From Gaiellales bacterium (GTDB taxonomy: Bacteria > Actinomycetota > Thermoleophilia > Gaiellales > JAICJC01), in the NCBI GenBank assembly GCA_036403155.1, contig DASWRM010000037.1, forward strand, positions 124,001 to 188,000: a DNA stretch of 64,000 nucleotides. The letters run 5' to 3'. Positions 42,129 to 51,648 of the stretch are shown piece after piece (the stretch's first letter is position 1; each line of letters begins with the position of its first letter). Below the pieces are notes generated by a model. That model was not told the origin of the DNA. It did not search any database and worked only from the letters and a program-made list of their open reading frames with translations. Made by a program: the position numbers and the translations under genes.

Positions 42129-43515
42129 GCGGGAGGCGTTCGACCTCGCGTACCTCGCGTGCGCGGCGCTCTTCGTCTACGGCCTGAAGCAGCTGGGGTC
42201 GCCGCGCACGGCGGTGCGCGGGAACCAGCTCGCGGCGGCGGCCATGGTGATCGTGATCGCCGTGACGCTGTGGGACTCCGGAAGCCACAACCTGCTCTGG
42301 ATCATCGCCGGCATGGTGATCGGCGGAGCAGTCGGGGCCTACTCGGCGCAGGCGGTGAAGATGACCGCGATGCCGCAGATGGTGGCGCTGTTCAACGGCG
42401 TCGGCGGCGGCGCGGCCGCGCTGATCGCGTTCAACGAGTTCCACATGGCGACCGCGGGCGGCGGCAGCCTGCCGAACGACCAGGTCACCTCGACGCTGTT
42501 CTCGGCGATCGTCGGCTCACTCAGCTTCGCCGGCTCGATGGTCGCGTTCGGCAAGCTGCAGGAGGTGATCACGGGCAGCCCCGTGACCCTGCCGGCGCAG
42601 AAGCTCGTGAACGCGGCCATCTTCATCGTCATCCTGGCACTGGCCGTCTCGCAGTACGTCGGCACGCAGCGGGAGGGCGTGGTGGCGATCGCCATGGTGC
42701 TGGCACTGGTGCTCGGTGTGATCATGGTGATGGCGATCGGCGGCGCCGACATGCCGGTGGTGATCTCGCTGCTGAACTCGTTCACCGGCCTCGCCGCCGC
42801 GGCCACCGGCTTCGCGCTCCACAACAACGCCCTGATCATCGCGGGGACGCTGGTGGGCGCGTCGGGCACGCTGCTCACGCAGATGATGGGCAAGGCGATG
42901 AACCGGTCGATCGCGAACGTCGTGTTCGGCGCGTTCGGCACGGGCGGCGGAGGGGCCGCGGCAGCGGAGGGGCCGGCGGGCGGCCAGGTGCGCGCGACGA
43001 CCGCGGACGACGTCGCGGTGATGCTCGCCTACGCGCGGCGCGTCGTCATCGTCCCGGGCTATGGCCTGGCGGTGGCGCAGGCGCAGCACACGATCCGCGA
43101 GCTGGCCGACCAGCTCGAGCAGCGAGGCGTCGACGTCCGCTATGCGATCCACCCCGTCGCCGGACGGATGCCGGGTCACATGAACGTGCTGCTGGCCGAG
43201 GCGGATGTGCCGTACACCCAGCTGTACGAGATGGACGACATCAACGACGAGTTCCCGCGAACCGACGTCTCGCTGGTGATCGGCGCAAACGACGTGGTCA
43301 ACCCCGCCGCGAAGAACACGCCCGGCAGCCCGATCTACGGCATGCCGGTGCTGAACGTGGATCAGTCCTCGGCCGTGGTCGTGCTGAAGCGGAGCATGAA
43401 CACGGGATTTGCGGGGATCGAGAACGAGTTGTTCTACGACGCGAAGACGACGATGCTGTTCGGCGACGCGAAGCAGTCGATCATGGGGCTGATCGGCGCC
43501 GTCAAGGCCGTCTGA
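42121..43515 (+). CDS. pntB: NAD(P) transhydrogenase, beta subunit
   Basis: 464 residues from ATG 42121. The N-terminal two thirds have about eight to nine membrane helices (dII), with ALFNGVGGGAAALIAFNEF and ADMPVVISLLNSFTGLAAAA. The C-terminal dIII domain binds NADP(H): VIVPGYGLAVAQAQHTIREL, AIHPVAGRMPGHMNVLLAEA, VIGANDVVNPAAKNTPGSPI and YGMPVLNVDQSS. Together PntAA-AB-B couple proton flow to reduction of NADP by NADH, a plausible NADPH source for the neighbouring NADPH-consuming IlvC. A terminator follows. Confidence 0.97.
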   Translation: MHEREAFDLAYLACAALFVYGLKQLGSPRTAVRGNQLAAAAMVIVIAVTLWDSGSHNLLWIIAGMVIGGAVGAYSAQAVKMTAMPQMVALFNGVGGGAAALIAFNEFHMATAGGGSLPNDQVTSTLFSAIVGSLSFAGSMVAFGKLQEVITGSPVTLPAQKLVNAAIFIVILALAVSQYVGTQREGVVAIAMVLALVLGVIMVMAIGGADMPVVISLLNSFTGLAAAATGFALHNNALIIAGTLVGASGTLLTQMMGKAMNRSIANVVFGAFGTGGGGAAAAEGPAGGQVRATTADDVAVMLAYARRVVIVPGYGLAVAQAQHTIRELADQLEQRGVDVRYAIHPVAGRMPGHMNVLLAEADVPYTQLYEMDDINDEFPRTDVSLVIGANDVVNPAAKNTPGSPIYGMPVLNVDQSSAVVVLKRSMNTGFAGIENELFYDAKTTMLFGDAKQSIMGLIGAVKAV

Positions 43516-43577
43516 GCGGCCGGCCCGCGGACGTCACAGACCCGTGACACTGCATCACGCGGACGCAACCACACGCC

Positions 43578-43606
43578 CGCCCGTCCCCACCCGCAGGGGT
43601 TGGGCG
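43578..43606. terminator. Convergent terminator between pntB and the M20 peptidase
   Basis: CGCCCgtCCCC / GGGGttGGGCG: two 4-5-bp GC stems with a symmetric internal loop and a 7-base apical loop. A smaller GTCAC-AGACCC-GTGAC hairpin precedes it. Confidence 0.65.
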
Positions 43607-43614
43607 ACGGCCGC

Positions 43615-44685
43615 TCACAGCCGGGCGAGCAGCGCCGCCAGGAGCGTGCTTCGCTCCTCGATCGACGTCAGCGACACCCGCTCGTCGGCCGCATGCGCAC
43701 CGGCGCCGATCGGCCCCAGCCCGTCCAGCACGGGAGCGCCGATGGCAGCGGCGAAGTTCCCGTCCGAGCCGCCGCCTGACGCGTTCTCCTCGAGCCCCTG
43801 TCCGAGCTCGCGCGCGATTCCGATCGCCCGCTCCGCGAGCCTCGCGGACTCGGCGCTTCGGATCATCGGCGGCCGCGTCACCCCACCGCTCACCTCGAGC
43901 ACCGCCCCCGGCAGCACGGGCCGCAGTCCCCGGATCGCCGCCTCCAGCGCCTGCTGCTCCGGCGCCGTCCAGGCACGGGCGTCGATCCGCGCCCACGCCT
44001 CGGCGGCCACCACGTTGTCCCCCGTACCGCCGCCCACCTGGCCGACGTTCACGCGCACGCCGCGGTCAGGATCGACGAGCCGCGTCAGCGCCAGCGTCTG
44101 GTGGGCCAGCTCGACGACAGCCGAGATGCCGCCTCCCTGGTGTCCGGCATGCGCCGCCTGTCCACGCACGGCCAGCTGGTAGCGCGCCAACCCGGACCGC
44201 TGCGTCGTCATCGTCCCGTCGCGCACCGGCGGCTCGACGACGAGCACCGCGCGCGACCGGGCCGCGACCTCCTCGACCACCGGGCGGCCGCTCGGGCTGC
44301 CGATCTCCTCGTCCGCGGTCAGCAGCGCGGTCACCGGCCGCGTCAGCGGCGATGCCCTCCGGATGCCCTCCAGCATCACCACGATTCCGCCCTTCATGTC
44401 GAGCGCCCCGGGGCCGTGCGCCAGGTCGCCGCGCACCGCAAATGGCATCCGCTGGAGCGTGCCGGCGGGCCAGACCGTGTCCATGTGCGCCGCCACGGCG
44501 ATCGTCTCGCCGGGACTCTGCGGCCCGAACGTCGCCACCAGGTGCTCGCCCCGCTGCTCCACACGGCCGCCGAGCCCGGACAGCTCGGCCGCGAGGAACG
44601 ACCGTACGTGTGCCATCCGTGTCTCGTCGCCCGTCGGGCTCTCCAGCTCCACGAGGTGCCGCAGCATGTCGACCGGCTGCATCAT
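43615..44685 (-). CDS. M20-family metallopeptidase (glutamate-carboxypeptidase-like)
   Basis: 356 residues from ATG 44685 (a second ATG follows directly). Metal-site motifs: VAAHMDTVWPAGTL (His and Asp), GPGALDMKGGIVVML (bridging Asp), TADEEIGSPSGRPVVEE (catalytic Glu-Glu), and a C-terminal His in IGAGAHAADERVS. The dimerisation domain begins at QLAVRGQAAHAGHQ. The family releases C-terminal amino acids, often glutamate, or hydrolyses N-acyl amino acids. It overlaps the SNF2 helicase stop by 4 bases; nothing links the two functions. No signal peptide is visible. Confidence 0.92.
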   Translation of the reverse strand: MMQPVDMLRHLVELESPTGDETRMAHVRSFLAAELSGLGGRVEQRGEHLVATFGPQSPGETIAVAAHMDTVWPAGTLQRMPFAVRGDLAHGPGALDMKGGIVVMLEGIRRASPLTRPVTALLTADEEIGSPSGRPVVEEVAARSRAVLVVEPPVRDGTMTTQRSGLARYQLAVRGQAAHAGHQGGGISAVVELAHQTLALTRLVDPDRGVRVNVGQVGGGTGDNVVAAEAWARIDARAWTAPEQQALEAAIRGLRPVLPGAVLEVSGGVTRPPMIRSAESARLAERAIGIARELGQGLEENASGGGSDGNFAAAIGAPVLDGLGPIGAGAHAADERVSLTSIEERSTLLAALLARL

Positions 44686-47393
44686 CCGCGCAATTCGACC
44701 AGATCCGCCAGCTCCTCGTTCGAGAGGTCGCTGATCGCCGTCTCCACCCCGCGGTCGACGATGCTGGTGGCGAGGCCGCGCTTGGCCTCGATCAGCTGGT
44801 CGATCCGCTCCTCGATCGTCCCGGCGCAGATCATCCGGTGCACCTGCACGATCCGCGTCTGCCCGATCCTGTGCGCGCGGTCGGACGCCTGATCCTCCAC
44901 GGCCGGGTTCCACCACCGGTCGAAGTGGAAGACGTGGCTCGCGTTCGTGAGGTTCAGGCCGAGCCCCCCGGCGCGCAGCGACATGACCAGCACGCGAGGC
45001 TCTCCGCCGGGCGCCTGGAAGGCATCGACGACGCGCCCGCGCTCTGCGACCGGCGTCGACCCGTCGAGGTACAGCCGGTCGATCTGGAGCGTGCGCGGCA
45101 GGTAGTCGGACAGCATGCGTCCCATCACCGCGAACTGGGTGAACACCAGCGCGCTGTCGCCCTCGTCCACCGCCTCGCTCAGCATCTCGGTCAACCGGTC
45201 GAGCTTGCCGGAGCGTCCCGCCATCGACCCGGGTTTGCCGAGCGCCTGCGACGGGTGGTTGCACACCTGCTTCAACCGCGTCAGCAGCGCGAGCACGTGC
45301 CCGCGCCGCTCGATGCCCCCCGCCCCGCGCACGTCGCCCATCATCGCGTCGATCGTCGCCTGGTAGAGCGCCGCCTGCTCGACCGTCAGCGTGCAGAACT
45401 CGTTCGACAGCTGCCTCGGCGGAAGATCCGGGAGCACGCCGGGATCGCTCTTGTGCCGGCGCAGGATGAACGGGCCCGTGATCCTGCGCAGCCGCTCCCT
45501 GGCGGCCGCATCATCCTGCTTCTCGATCGGCGTCGAGTAGCGCCGCCGGTAGGCGCTGCGCGTGTCGAGCAGGCCGGGGTTGAGGAAGTGCAGGATCGAC
45601 CAGAGCTCGTCCAGCCGGTTCTCGATCGGCGTGCCGGTGAGGGCAACCCGGTGACTGGCCGTCAGCGCCCGCGCCGCCTGCGCGCCGCGCGTCAATGGAT
45701 TCTTCACCTGCTGGGCCTCGTCCAGCACGACCACGCGCCACTCCGCCCGCTGCAGCATCTGCCGGTCGCGCGGCAGCAGCGAGTACGACGTCAGCACGAC
45801 GTCGAAGCCGGTCAGCTCGTCGATCCGCCGCGTCCGCTCGGGCCCGTGGTGCACGTGCGTCGTCAGGCCGGGCGCGAAGCGCTGCAGCTCGCGCTGCCAG
45901 TTCCCGAGCACCGAGGCCGGGCACACGATCAGCGCCGGGGCCTCCACGCCGTCGGAACGGTCGAGCAGGTAGGCGATCAGCTGCACCGTCTTGCCGAGCC
46001 CCATGTCGTCGGCGAGCAGCGCGCCGAGGCCGAGGCGCCGCATGCCCACGAGCCAGCCCAGCCCGCTCTTCTGGTAGGGGCGCAGGACGCCGTGGAAGCC
46101 GGCCTCCGGCTCCGCGGCCGCCCGCAGCTCCGGATCGCGCAGCTGCCGCGCCAGATCCTCCAGCTCCCCCGCCTGCGCCGGGTCGACCTCCATGTCGAAC
46201 CCGCGCAGCTCGGCGCGGCCGGCCAGCGTCGCACCGAGCGCGGTGAGCGCGGGAATGCCGGTCCCGTGCAGCGCCAGCTGAGCGAGCTGGCGCGCCCGGC
46301 GCAGCGCCTTGTCGCCGAGCAGGCGCCACTCGCCGCCCAGGCGGACGAGCGGCTGCGTCGCCGCCGCAAGCGCGCGGAACTCCTCGTCGCTGATGGCAAC
46401 GCCGCCGAGCGCCGCATGCAGGTCGTAGTCGACGACGCCGCCGAGCGACAGCGGCCCCGGCGCGAAGCTCAGCCCGGCCGTGTCGAGCTCCAGCTCCTCC
46501 TGGTGCAGCAGCTCGTCGGGCAGCCGCACGGTCGCGCCCGAGAACTCGAGCGCCGGCGCGGCCGCCCGCACCTCGGTCACCTGGGCAAGCGTCAGCTCGG
46601 CGCGGCCGTTCTGCACGGCGCCCAGCAGCGGCAGGATGTTGGCGGCGCGGCGGATTCGGTCGAAGTCGGGTGGCGAGACCTCGAGCGGCCACGTGTCGCC
46701 CCCTCCCTCGGGAAGCCGCAGCACCAGCTCCAGCGGCTCCAGCGACTGGCGCAGGTTGACGACCGGGGCGACGGCGCCCAGATCCGGCGCGACCTTGCGC
46801 AGCGCCGGCTGCAGCAGGGAGAGGTCGATGTCCTCCGGGTAGCTGTCCGGCGCGGTCAGCAGGCGCGGCTCGCGGACGGCGGCGGCCAGCGCTCGCATGG
46901 CGGCGCGCACGAACTCCTCCACCGCCTGGGCCGCCCCGAGCCGTGACGGCCCGTCGCCGTTCTCCACGAGCGCCGCATGGGCCAGCGGCGGGAAGGCGGC
47001 CGCGAACCGGTCGAGCGCCGGCGGGTCGCCGCCGCTGTCGACCACGCGCTCCGTCAGCTTCGCGACCAGCCGCCACGCCTTGACCGAGGCGCTGGCCTCG
47101 CCGCGGCCCTCCTCGTCCGACAGCAGGTAGGCGAGCGCGGGCAGCATGGGCAGGCTGCGTGTCTCGACCGACAGCTCCTGGCCCTGCGCCGCGATCCAGA
47201 TCGGCAGCCGCCGCAGCGCGTGCGGCAGACCGCGATCGTCGAGCAGCGTGGTCCAGCCCCCCGGCGTCAGGGGGGACACCGAGTAGAAGCCCATCAGCGG
47301 CTCCTCGGCCCCGCGGGGAACGAACGTGAGCTCGAGCGGAGCGCGGCGCGCGGTTGATGTCGACGGCAGGCTCAAACCGAGGGACGCTAGCAC
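44682..47393 (-). CDS. SNF2/HepA-type DEAD-box-superfamily ATPase (RapA-like)
   Basis: 903 residues from GTG 47393; a TTG at 47375 with TAGCGT 8 bases upstream is an alternative leaderless start. The N-terminal ~440 residues are the bacterial SNF2-associated region. The RecA-like core follows: VLRPYQKSGLGWLVGMRRLG, Walker A LADDMGLGKTVQLIAYL, Walker B VVVLDEAQQVKNP, motif III ALTGTPIENRLDELWSILHF, and the second lobe with LVFTQFAVMGRMLSDYL, VLVMSLRAGGLGLNLTNAS and DRAHRIGQTRIVQVHR. It is expected to translocate on DNA and remodel nucleoprotein or polymerase complexes. It lies divergent from the molybdenum hydroxylase genes. Confidence 0.92.
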   Translation of the reverse strand: MLASLGLSLPSTSTARRAPLELTFVPRGAEEPLMGFYSVSPLTPGGWTTLLDDRGLPHALRRLPIWIAAQGQELSVETRSLPMLPALAYLLSDEEGRGEASASVKAWRLVAKLTERVVDSGGDPPALDRFAAAFPPLAHAALVENGDGPSRLGAAQAVEEFVRAAMRALAAAVREPRLLTAPDSYPEDIDLSLLQPALRKVAPDLGAVAPVVNLRQSLEPLELVLRLPEGGGDTWPLEVSPPDFDRIRRAANILPLLGAVQNGRAELTLAQVTEVRAAAPALEFSGATVRLPDELLHQEELELDTAGLSFAPGPLSLGGVVDYDLHAALGGVAISDEEFRALAAATQPLVRLGGEWRLLGDKALRRARQLAQLALHGTGIPALTALGATLAGRAELRGFDMEVDPAQAGELEDLARQLRDPELRAAAEPEAGFHGVLRPYQKSGLGWLVGMRRLGLGALLADDMGLGKTVQLIAYLLDRSDGVEAPALIVCPASVLGNWQRELQRFAPGLTTHVHHGPERTRRIDELTGFDVVLTSYSLLPRDRQMLQRAEWRVVVLDEAQQVKNPLTRGAQAARALTASHRVALTGTPIENRLDELWSILHFLNPGLLDTRSAYRRRYSTPIEKQDDAAARERLRRITGPFILRRHKSDPGVLPDLPPRQLSNEFCTLTVEQAALYQATIDAMMGDVRGAGGIERRGHVLALLTRLKQVCNHPSQALGKPGSMAGRSGKLDRLTEMLSEAVDEGDSALVFTQFAVMGRMLSDYLPRTLQIDRLYLDGSTPVAERGRVVDAFQAPGGEPRVLVMSLRAGGLGLNLTNASHVFHFDRWWNPAVEDQASDRAHRIGQTRIVQVHRMICAGTIEERIDQLIEAKRGLATSIVDRGVETAISDLSNEELADLVELRG

Positions 47394-47439
47394 CGCCGGC
47401 CCTCGCAGCGCGGCGGTTGGGGCACCGCGCCGGCCCTGG

Positions 47440-47445
47440 TAGGTT
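47440..47445 (+). promoter_or_regulatory. -10 element TAGGTT of the molybdenum-hydroxylase operon (leaderless)
   Basis: TAGGTT ends 7 bases before ATG 47453. No ribosome-binding site is visible. Confidence 0.6.
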
Positions 47446-47452
47446 TCGGCGG

Positions 47453-47908
47453 ATGCAGGTGTCGCTCGAGGTGAACGGCAGTGCCCACGACGTCGACGTG
47501 CACCCCGGGGAGCGGCTCTCGACCGTGCTCCGCGACCGGCTGGAGCTGACGGGCACGAAGGTCTCGTGCGGCGAGGGGACGTGCGGCAGCTGCACCGTCG
47601 TGCTCGACGGCCGGCCGGTGCTGTCGTGCCTGACGCTGGCGGCCGCCTGCCACGGCGCCTCGGTGCGGACGGTCGAGTGGCGTGGCGAGACGCTCGAGCG
47701 GCTGCGCGACGCGTTCACCGCCGAGGACGCGTTCCAGTGCGGATTCTGCACCCCGGGGCAGCTGATGTCGGCGCTCGCCCTGCTGGAGCGGACGCCCGCG
47801 CCGAGCCGAGACGAGATCGTCGCCGCGATGAGCGGGAACCTGTGCCGCTGCGGCGCCTACGAGGGCATCGCACTGGCCGTCGCGCGCGCGTCCGGGGACG
47901 CCGCCTGA
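47453..47908 (+). CDS. Molybdenum hydroxylase, [2Fe-2S] small subunit
   Basis: 151 residues from ATG 47453. Two [2Fe-2S] domains: a plant-ferredoxin-type site CGEGTCGSCTVVLDG...SC, and the helical second site with CGFCTPGQ and CRCGAY. This is the xanthine-dehydrogenase-family small subunit that passes electrons from the molybdenum centre to FAD. There is no Tat signal, so the enzyme is cytoplasmic. The next gene starts within its stop (TGATG). Confidence 0.95.
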   Translation: MQVSLEVNGSAHDVDVHPGERLSTVLRDRLELTGTKVSCGEGTCGSCTVVLDGRPVLSCLTLAAACHGASVRTVEWRGETLERLRDAFTAEDAFQCGFCTPGQLMSALALLERTPAPSRDEIVAAMSGNLCRCGAYEGIALAVARASGDAA

Positions 47909-50145
47909 TGGCGAAGCTGGTCAAGACGGAGGCGGTCGTCGAGGGCCGCACCGAGGAGCGCTGGACGCTCGTCGAGGAGGACGCGACGCCCGAGTGGGAG
48001 GCCGGCTCGACGCCGGCCGTCGTCGGTGAGCCGGCGACGCGCCTGACCGCCGCCGCGCGGCTGACCGGAACGGCCACGTACACGTCGGACGTCCGCCTGC
48101 CGGGGCAGCTGGAAGCGGCGGTCCTGCGCAGCCCGCACGCCCACGCGCGGCTCGCGTCCATCTCGCTCGATGCCGCGCGCGGGCTTCCCGGCGTGCGAGC
48201 CGTCATCGGCCCGGGCGACTGCCCGGACTTCGAGGGCGCGACGGTGCTGCACGAGGAGCCACCCTATGCGGGCGCGGCGGTCGCGGCGGTCGCCGCCGAG
48301 ACGGCCGACGCCGCCAACGCCGCGCTGGTCGCGCTGGATCCGGTGTGGGAGCCGCTCGGCTTCGTCACGGACCTGGATCAGGCGCTCGAGAACCAGACCT
48401 TCCAGGAGGACCCGTCGGAGTACGAGCGGGGCGACGCGGAGGCTGCCCTGGCGGCAGCCGAGATCGTCGTCGAGTCGGAATACGTCGCGCCCGCGCAGCT
48501 GCACAATGCCCTGGAGTCCCACTGCGCCGTCGCCGACTGGCGCGCCGACGGCGTCACGCTGTACTCCTCGACCCAGGCGATCTACCAGGCGCGGTCGCAG
48601 ATCAGCGAGGCGTTCGACGTGGATGCCGACCGCGTCCGCGTGATCTGCCACTACATGGGCGGCGGCTTCGGGGCGAAGTTCGGTTGCGGCCACGAGGGCA
48701 TCCTGGCCACCGAGCTGTCGCGGCGAGCCGGGCGCCCGGTGCGGCTCGTGCTCGGGCGCCGCGACGAGAACCTGACGACCGGTTTCAGGACGCCGGCGCG
48801 TGTCAGCTATCGCATCGGTGCGACGCGGGACGGCACGCTCCAGGCCGTGGAGGCGTCCGCCGTGATGGGCCTCGGCACCGGGGGCTGGGGCTATCCCGTG
48901 CTCGAGCCGGTGAAGTCGCTGTACGCGATCGAGCATCTGCACCTGATGACGCTGCCGATGCGGCAGAACCTGGGGCCGGCCGCCGCGTTCCGGGCGCCGG
49001 GGGTGATGGAGGGGACGTTCGCGTTCGAGCAGGCGCTGGACGAGGTGGCCGAGGCGGCCGGCATCGACCCGCTGGAGCTCCGCCGGCGCAACCACACGGA
49101 CGTCGACCCCAGCAACGGCCGGCCGTACACCTCCAAGCGGCTACTCGAGAGCTACGACCTCGCGGCGGAGCTGGCTGGGTGGGACGCCCGGGACGCGCTG
49201 CGCGGCGACGGCCGGATCCGGCGCGGCATGGGCTGCGCGAGCCAGTACTGGTGGGGCAGCGGCGCGCCGCCGGCGTATGCCGAGGTGCGCATCGGCGCGG
49301 CCGCGAAGCCGGTGCTGACCGTCGGGCTGCAGGATCTCGGGACGGGCGTCATCACGGCGTGCGCGGTGGTGGTCGCCGAGCGGCTCGGCATCCGCCCGGC
49401 CGACGTCACCGTGCGGGCCGGGGACACCGACCTGGCGGGGCACGGCCCGTTCTCGGGCGGCTCGATGACGCTCGCGTCGATCGCGCCTGCCGTCCGGTCG
49501 GCGGGCCACCACGTCCGCACGCAGCTGCTGGAGCTGGCGGCGGACATGTTCGAGATCTCGGCGGAGGACCTCGAGCTGGTGGACGGCGAGGTGCGCTCGG
49601 CCGACGGGACGCTCCACCACCCCATCCACGAGGTGACCGGGAAGCTGGGCAACGCGTGGGTCACCGGGTCAGGCTCGCGGGCGCCCAACCCCGACGGGAT
49701 GGCGGTGAACACGTTCGGATGCCAGATCGCGCAGGTGGCGGTGGACACGCTGACCGGCCTGGTCACGGTCGAGCGGATCGTCGCCGTGCACGATGTCGGC
49801 CGGATCGTCAACCCGATGGGCGCCCGAAGCCAGGTGCTGGGCGGCATCCTGCAGGGGATCGGCTTCGCACTGAGCGAGGAGCGGGTGGTCGATCCGACCA
49901 CCGGCACGGTCGTCAACGCCGGCCTCGAGGACTACAAGGTGCCGACCATGGCCGACATGCCCGAGGTCGTCTGCCAGTTCGTCGGCGAGCCCGACCCACG
50001 GCTTGCGCTGGGAGTGAAGGGACTGGGCGAGCCGCCGGTGATCCCGACCGCGGGCGCCATCGGCAATGCGATCGCGCACGCGCTCGGAATGCGCCTGCGC
50101 GAGGCGCCCTACACGCCCCGCCGTGTGCTGGAGGCGCTCGGATGA
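47908..50145 (+). CDS. Molybdenum hydroxylase, molybdopterin-binding large subunit
   Basis: 745 residues from ATG 47908. It begins with an unusual ~50-residue N-terminal extension before the family start TGTATYTSDVRLPGQLEAAV. Mo-cofactor motifs: MGGGFGAKFGCG, AAAFRAPGVMEGTFAFEQAL, and the catalytic Glu in GVKGLGEPPVIPTAGA. It hydroxylates a purine, aldehyde or aromatic substrate. It lacks the Cys-containing active-site loop AYxCSFR of CO dehydrogenase, so it is not CoxL form I. Subunit order (small-large-medium) and the Cys-rich FAD subunit resemble the PaoABC/YagTSR aldehyde oxidoreductases. The substrate is undetermined. No cofactor-insertion gene such as XdhC is adjacent. Confidence 0.92.
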   Translation: MAKLVKTEAVVEGRTEERWTLVEEDATPEWEAGSTPAVVGEPATRLTAAARLTGTATYTSDVRLPGQLEAAVLRSPHAHARLASISLDAARGLPGVRAVIGPGDCPDFEGATVLHEEPPYAGAAVAAVAAETADAANAALVALDPVWEPLGFVTDLDQALENQTFQEDPSEYERGDAEAALAAAEIVVESEYVAPAQLHNALESHCAVADWRADGVTLYSSTQAIYQARSQISEAFDVDADRVRVICHYMGGGFGAKFGCGHEGILATELSRRAGRPVRLVLGRRDENLTTGFRTPARVSYRIGATRDGTLQAVEASAVMGLGTGGWGYPVLEPVKSLYAIEHLHLMTLPMRQNLGPAAAFRAPGVMEGTFAFEQALDEVAEAAGIDPLELRRRNHTDVDPSNGRPYTSKRLLESYDLAAELAGWDARDALRGDGRIRRGMGCASQYWWGSGAPPAYAEVRIGAAAKPVLTVGLQDLGTGVITACAVVVAERLGIRPADVTVRAGDTDLAGHGPFSGGSMTLASIAPAVRSAGHHVRTQLLELAADMFEISAEDLELVDGEVRSADGTLHHPIHEVTGKLGNAWVTGSGSRAPNPDGMAVNTFGCQIAQVAVDTLTGLVTVERIVAVHDVGRIVNPMGARSQVLGGILQGIGFALSEERVVDPTTGTVVNAGLEDYKVPTMADMPEVVCQFVGEPDPRLALGVKGLGEPPVIPTAGAIGNAIAHALGMRLREAPYTPRRVLEALG

Positions 50146-51035
50146 GGACGTTCGCCTACGTGCGGCCCGGAGTGATCGACGCGGCGGCGGCTGCGCTCAC
50201 GCGCCAGGACGCACGGGCGATGGGCGGGGGCACGGACCTGCTGACCCAGCAGGACCGCGGCATCCTGCCTGCCGAGGCCGTGATCGACCTGCGCGGCCTC
50301 GGGCTTTCGGCGATCGACGACTTCGACGACGGGCTGCGGATCGGGGCGACGGCGACGCTGGCGGACATCGGGCGGCACCCGGCCGTCACGGAGCGGTTCA
50401 CGGTGCTCGACGAGGCGATCGCGGCCGCGGCGTCGCCGCAGCTGCGCGAGATGGGCACCGTCGCCGGGAACCTCTGCCAGCAGGTGCGGTGCTGGTACTA
50501 CCGGCATCCGGATCTGACGTGCTGGCTGAAGGGGGGCGATACCTGCTACGCCCAGATCGGCGACCACCGCAAGCACGGCCTGGAGCCGGGCGACTGCATC
50601 TCGGTGGCCCCGAGCGACCTGGCCGCGGCCCTGATCGCGCTGGACGCGACGGTCGAAACGAGCCGGCGGCCGGAGGGGCTTCCGCTGGCCGACCTCTACC
50701 GGCGCCCGACCGAGGACAACCGCTCGAACCTGACACTCGCAGCCGGCGAGTTCGTCACGTCGGTGACCATTCCGCGGACGCCCGACGTGAGCGCGTACGA
50801 GCGGGCCGGCGAGCGGCACGCATGGAGCTTCGCGCTGGCGGCCGTGGCCGCGGCGCGCACCGGGGACGAGCTGCGGATGGTCGCGATCGGCGTCGCGAAC
50901 GTCCCGCGCCTGCTCGACCCGGCCGATCCGCTGGCGGGACTGCCAGGCCTCGAGCAGACGGCGTGGAAGCGCCGGCTCGTGCAGGGCCTGGCCGACCTTG
51001 CCCGCGAGCGGGTCCTGTCGCCGGCCGCGGGCTGA
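50142..51035 (+). CDS. Molybdenum hydroxylase, FAD-binding medium subunit with extra cysteines
   Basis: 297 residues from ATG 50142 (ATGA overlap with the large subunit). FAD motifs: MGGGTDLLTQ, SPQLREMGTVAGNLCQQVRC. Between residues 112 and 152 there are five cysteines (112, 117, 127, 135, 152) in a loop that reads RCWYYRHPDLTC then GGDTCYAQIGDHRKHG. E. coli PaoB (YagS) and 4-hydroxybenzoyl-CoA reductase beta carry an additional [4Fe-4S] cluster in the same kind of loop, so an extra cluster is likely here. That would make the electron chain Mo, two 2Fe-2S, FAD and a 4Fe-4S. The C-terminal CO-dehydrogenase flavoprotein domain is present. Confidence 0.9.
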   Translation: MRTFAYVRPGVIDAAAAALTRQDARAMGGGTDLLTQQDRGILPAEAVIDLRGLGLSAIDDFDDGLRIGATATLADIGRHPAVTERFTVLDEAIAAAASPQLREMGTVAGNLCQQVRCWYYRHPDLTCWLKGGDTCYAQIGDHRKHGLEPGDCISVAPSDLAAALIALDATVETSRRPEGLPLADLYRRPTEDNRSNLTLAAGEFVTSVTIPRTPDVSAYERAGERHAWSFALAAVAAARTGDELRMVAIGVANVPRLLDPADPLAGLPGLEQTAWKRRLVQGLADLARERVLSPAAG

Positions 51036-51162
51036 CGCCGGCCGGACGCGATCCTCGGGCGTCGGTGCAGGCTCGCCGCCGTCACGCCGCCCGTTGCTTG
51101 ACGCCGGCCGCCGTGCGCCGGCCGCTGCGCGCGCTCCACGCGCGTGTCGGCTCCTGTGACGC

Positions 51163-51648
51163 TCAGCGGAGCTCGACGAGCACGGGCTCGAGCGGCCCCG
51201 CGCCGACCACCAGGCGGGCGACCGTCGGCGCGGCGGCGCGGCGCTTCCACGTGGGGCTCCCCGGGTTCAGGAAACGCACGCCGTCGACCAGCTCGTTCAC
51301 CGGCTGGTGGGAATGCGCGAACACGATCATGCCGGCATCCGGGAAGCGGGCCCGCAGGCGCCGCTCGCGGCCGTCCCGTGGCCCCGAGTCGTGCACCATC
51401 GCAACGGCCACGCCGCCGAGCTCGAGCCCGAGCGCCTCGGGCAGCTGCTCGCGCAGCTCCCACCGGTCGATGTTCCCGCAGACCGCGCGCACCGGCGCGT
51501 GGGTCTCGAGCTCCGCCAGCGTGGCGGCCGACGTGATGTCCCCGCCGTGGAGGATCAGCTCTGCCCAGTCCAGGTGCGGCATCAGCGCCTCGGGCAGGGC
51601 CCGCGCGTGGTCGGGAACGTGGGTGTCGGCCAGGACGAGGAGGTTCAC
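51163..51648 (-). CDS. YfcE/MJ0936-type metallophosphoesterase
   Basis: 161 residues from GTG 51648, overlapping the ilvD stop by 4 bases. Calcineurin-like metal-site motifs: [13 protein letters not shown] (D-x-H), [13 protein letters not shown] (GD), [12 protein letters not shown] (GN-D), MVHDSG (GH-like) and [14 protein letters not shown] (GHTH-like). It should be a cytoplasmic phosphodiesterase with two metals. In the first motif the variant DTHVPDH matches the YfcE group. Its link with ilvD appears to be only co-transcription. The 127 bases downstream (51036-51162) contain GC-rich short inverted repeats and no gene. Confidence 0.9.
   Translation of the reverse strand: MNLLVLADTHVPDHARALPEALMPHLDWAELILHGGDITSAATLAELETHAPVRAVCGNIDRWELREQLPEALGLELGGVAVAMVHDSGPRDGRERRLRARFPDAGMIVFAHSHQPVNELVDGVRFLNPGSPTWKRRAAAPTVARLVVGAGPLEPVLVELR

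Noticed and set aside
47453-51035. Molybdenum hydroxylase genes considered as CO dehydrogenase (coxSLM), given the MoxR-VWA pair nearby
   Set aside because: The large subunit has no AYxCSFR-type active-site loop, and the gene order and FAD-subunit cysteines fit PaoABC-like enzymes better.
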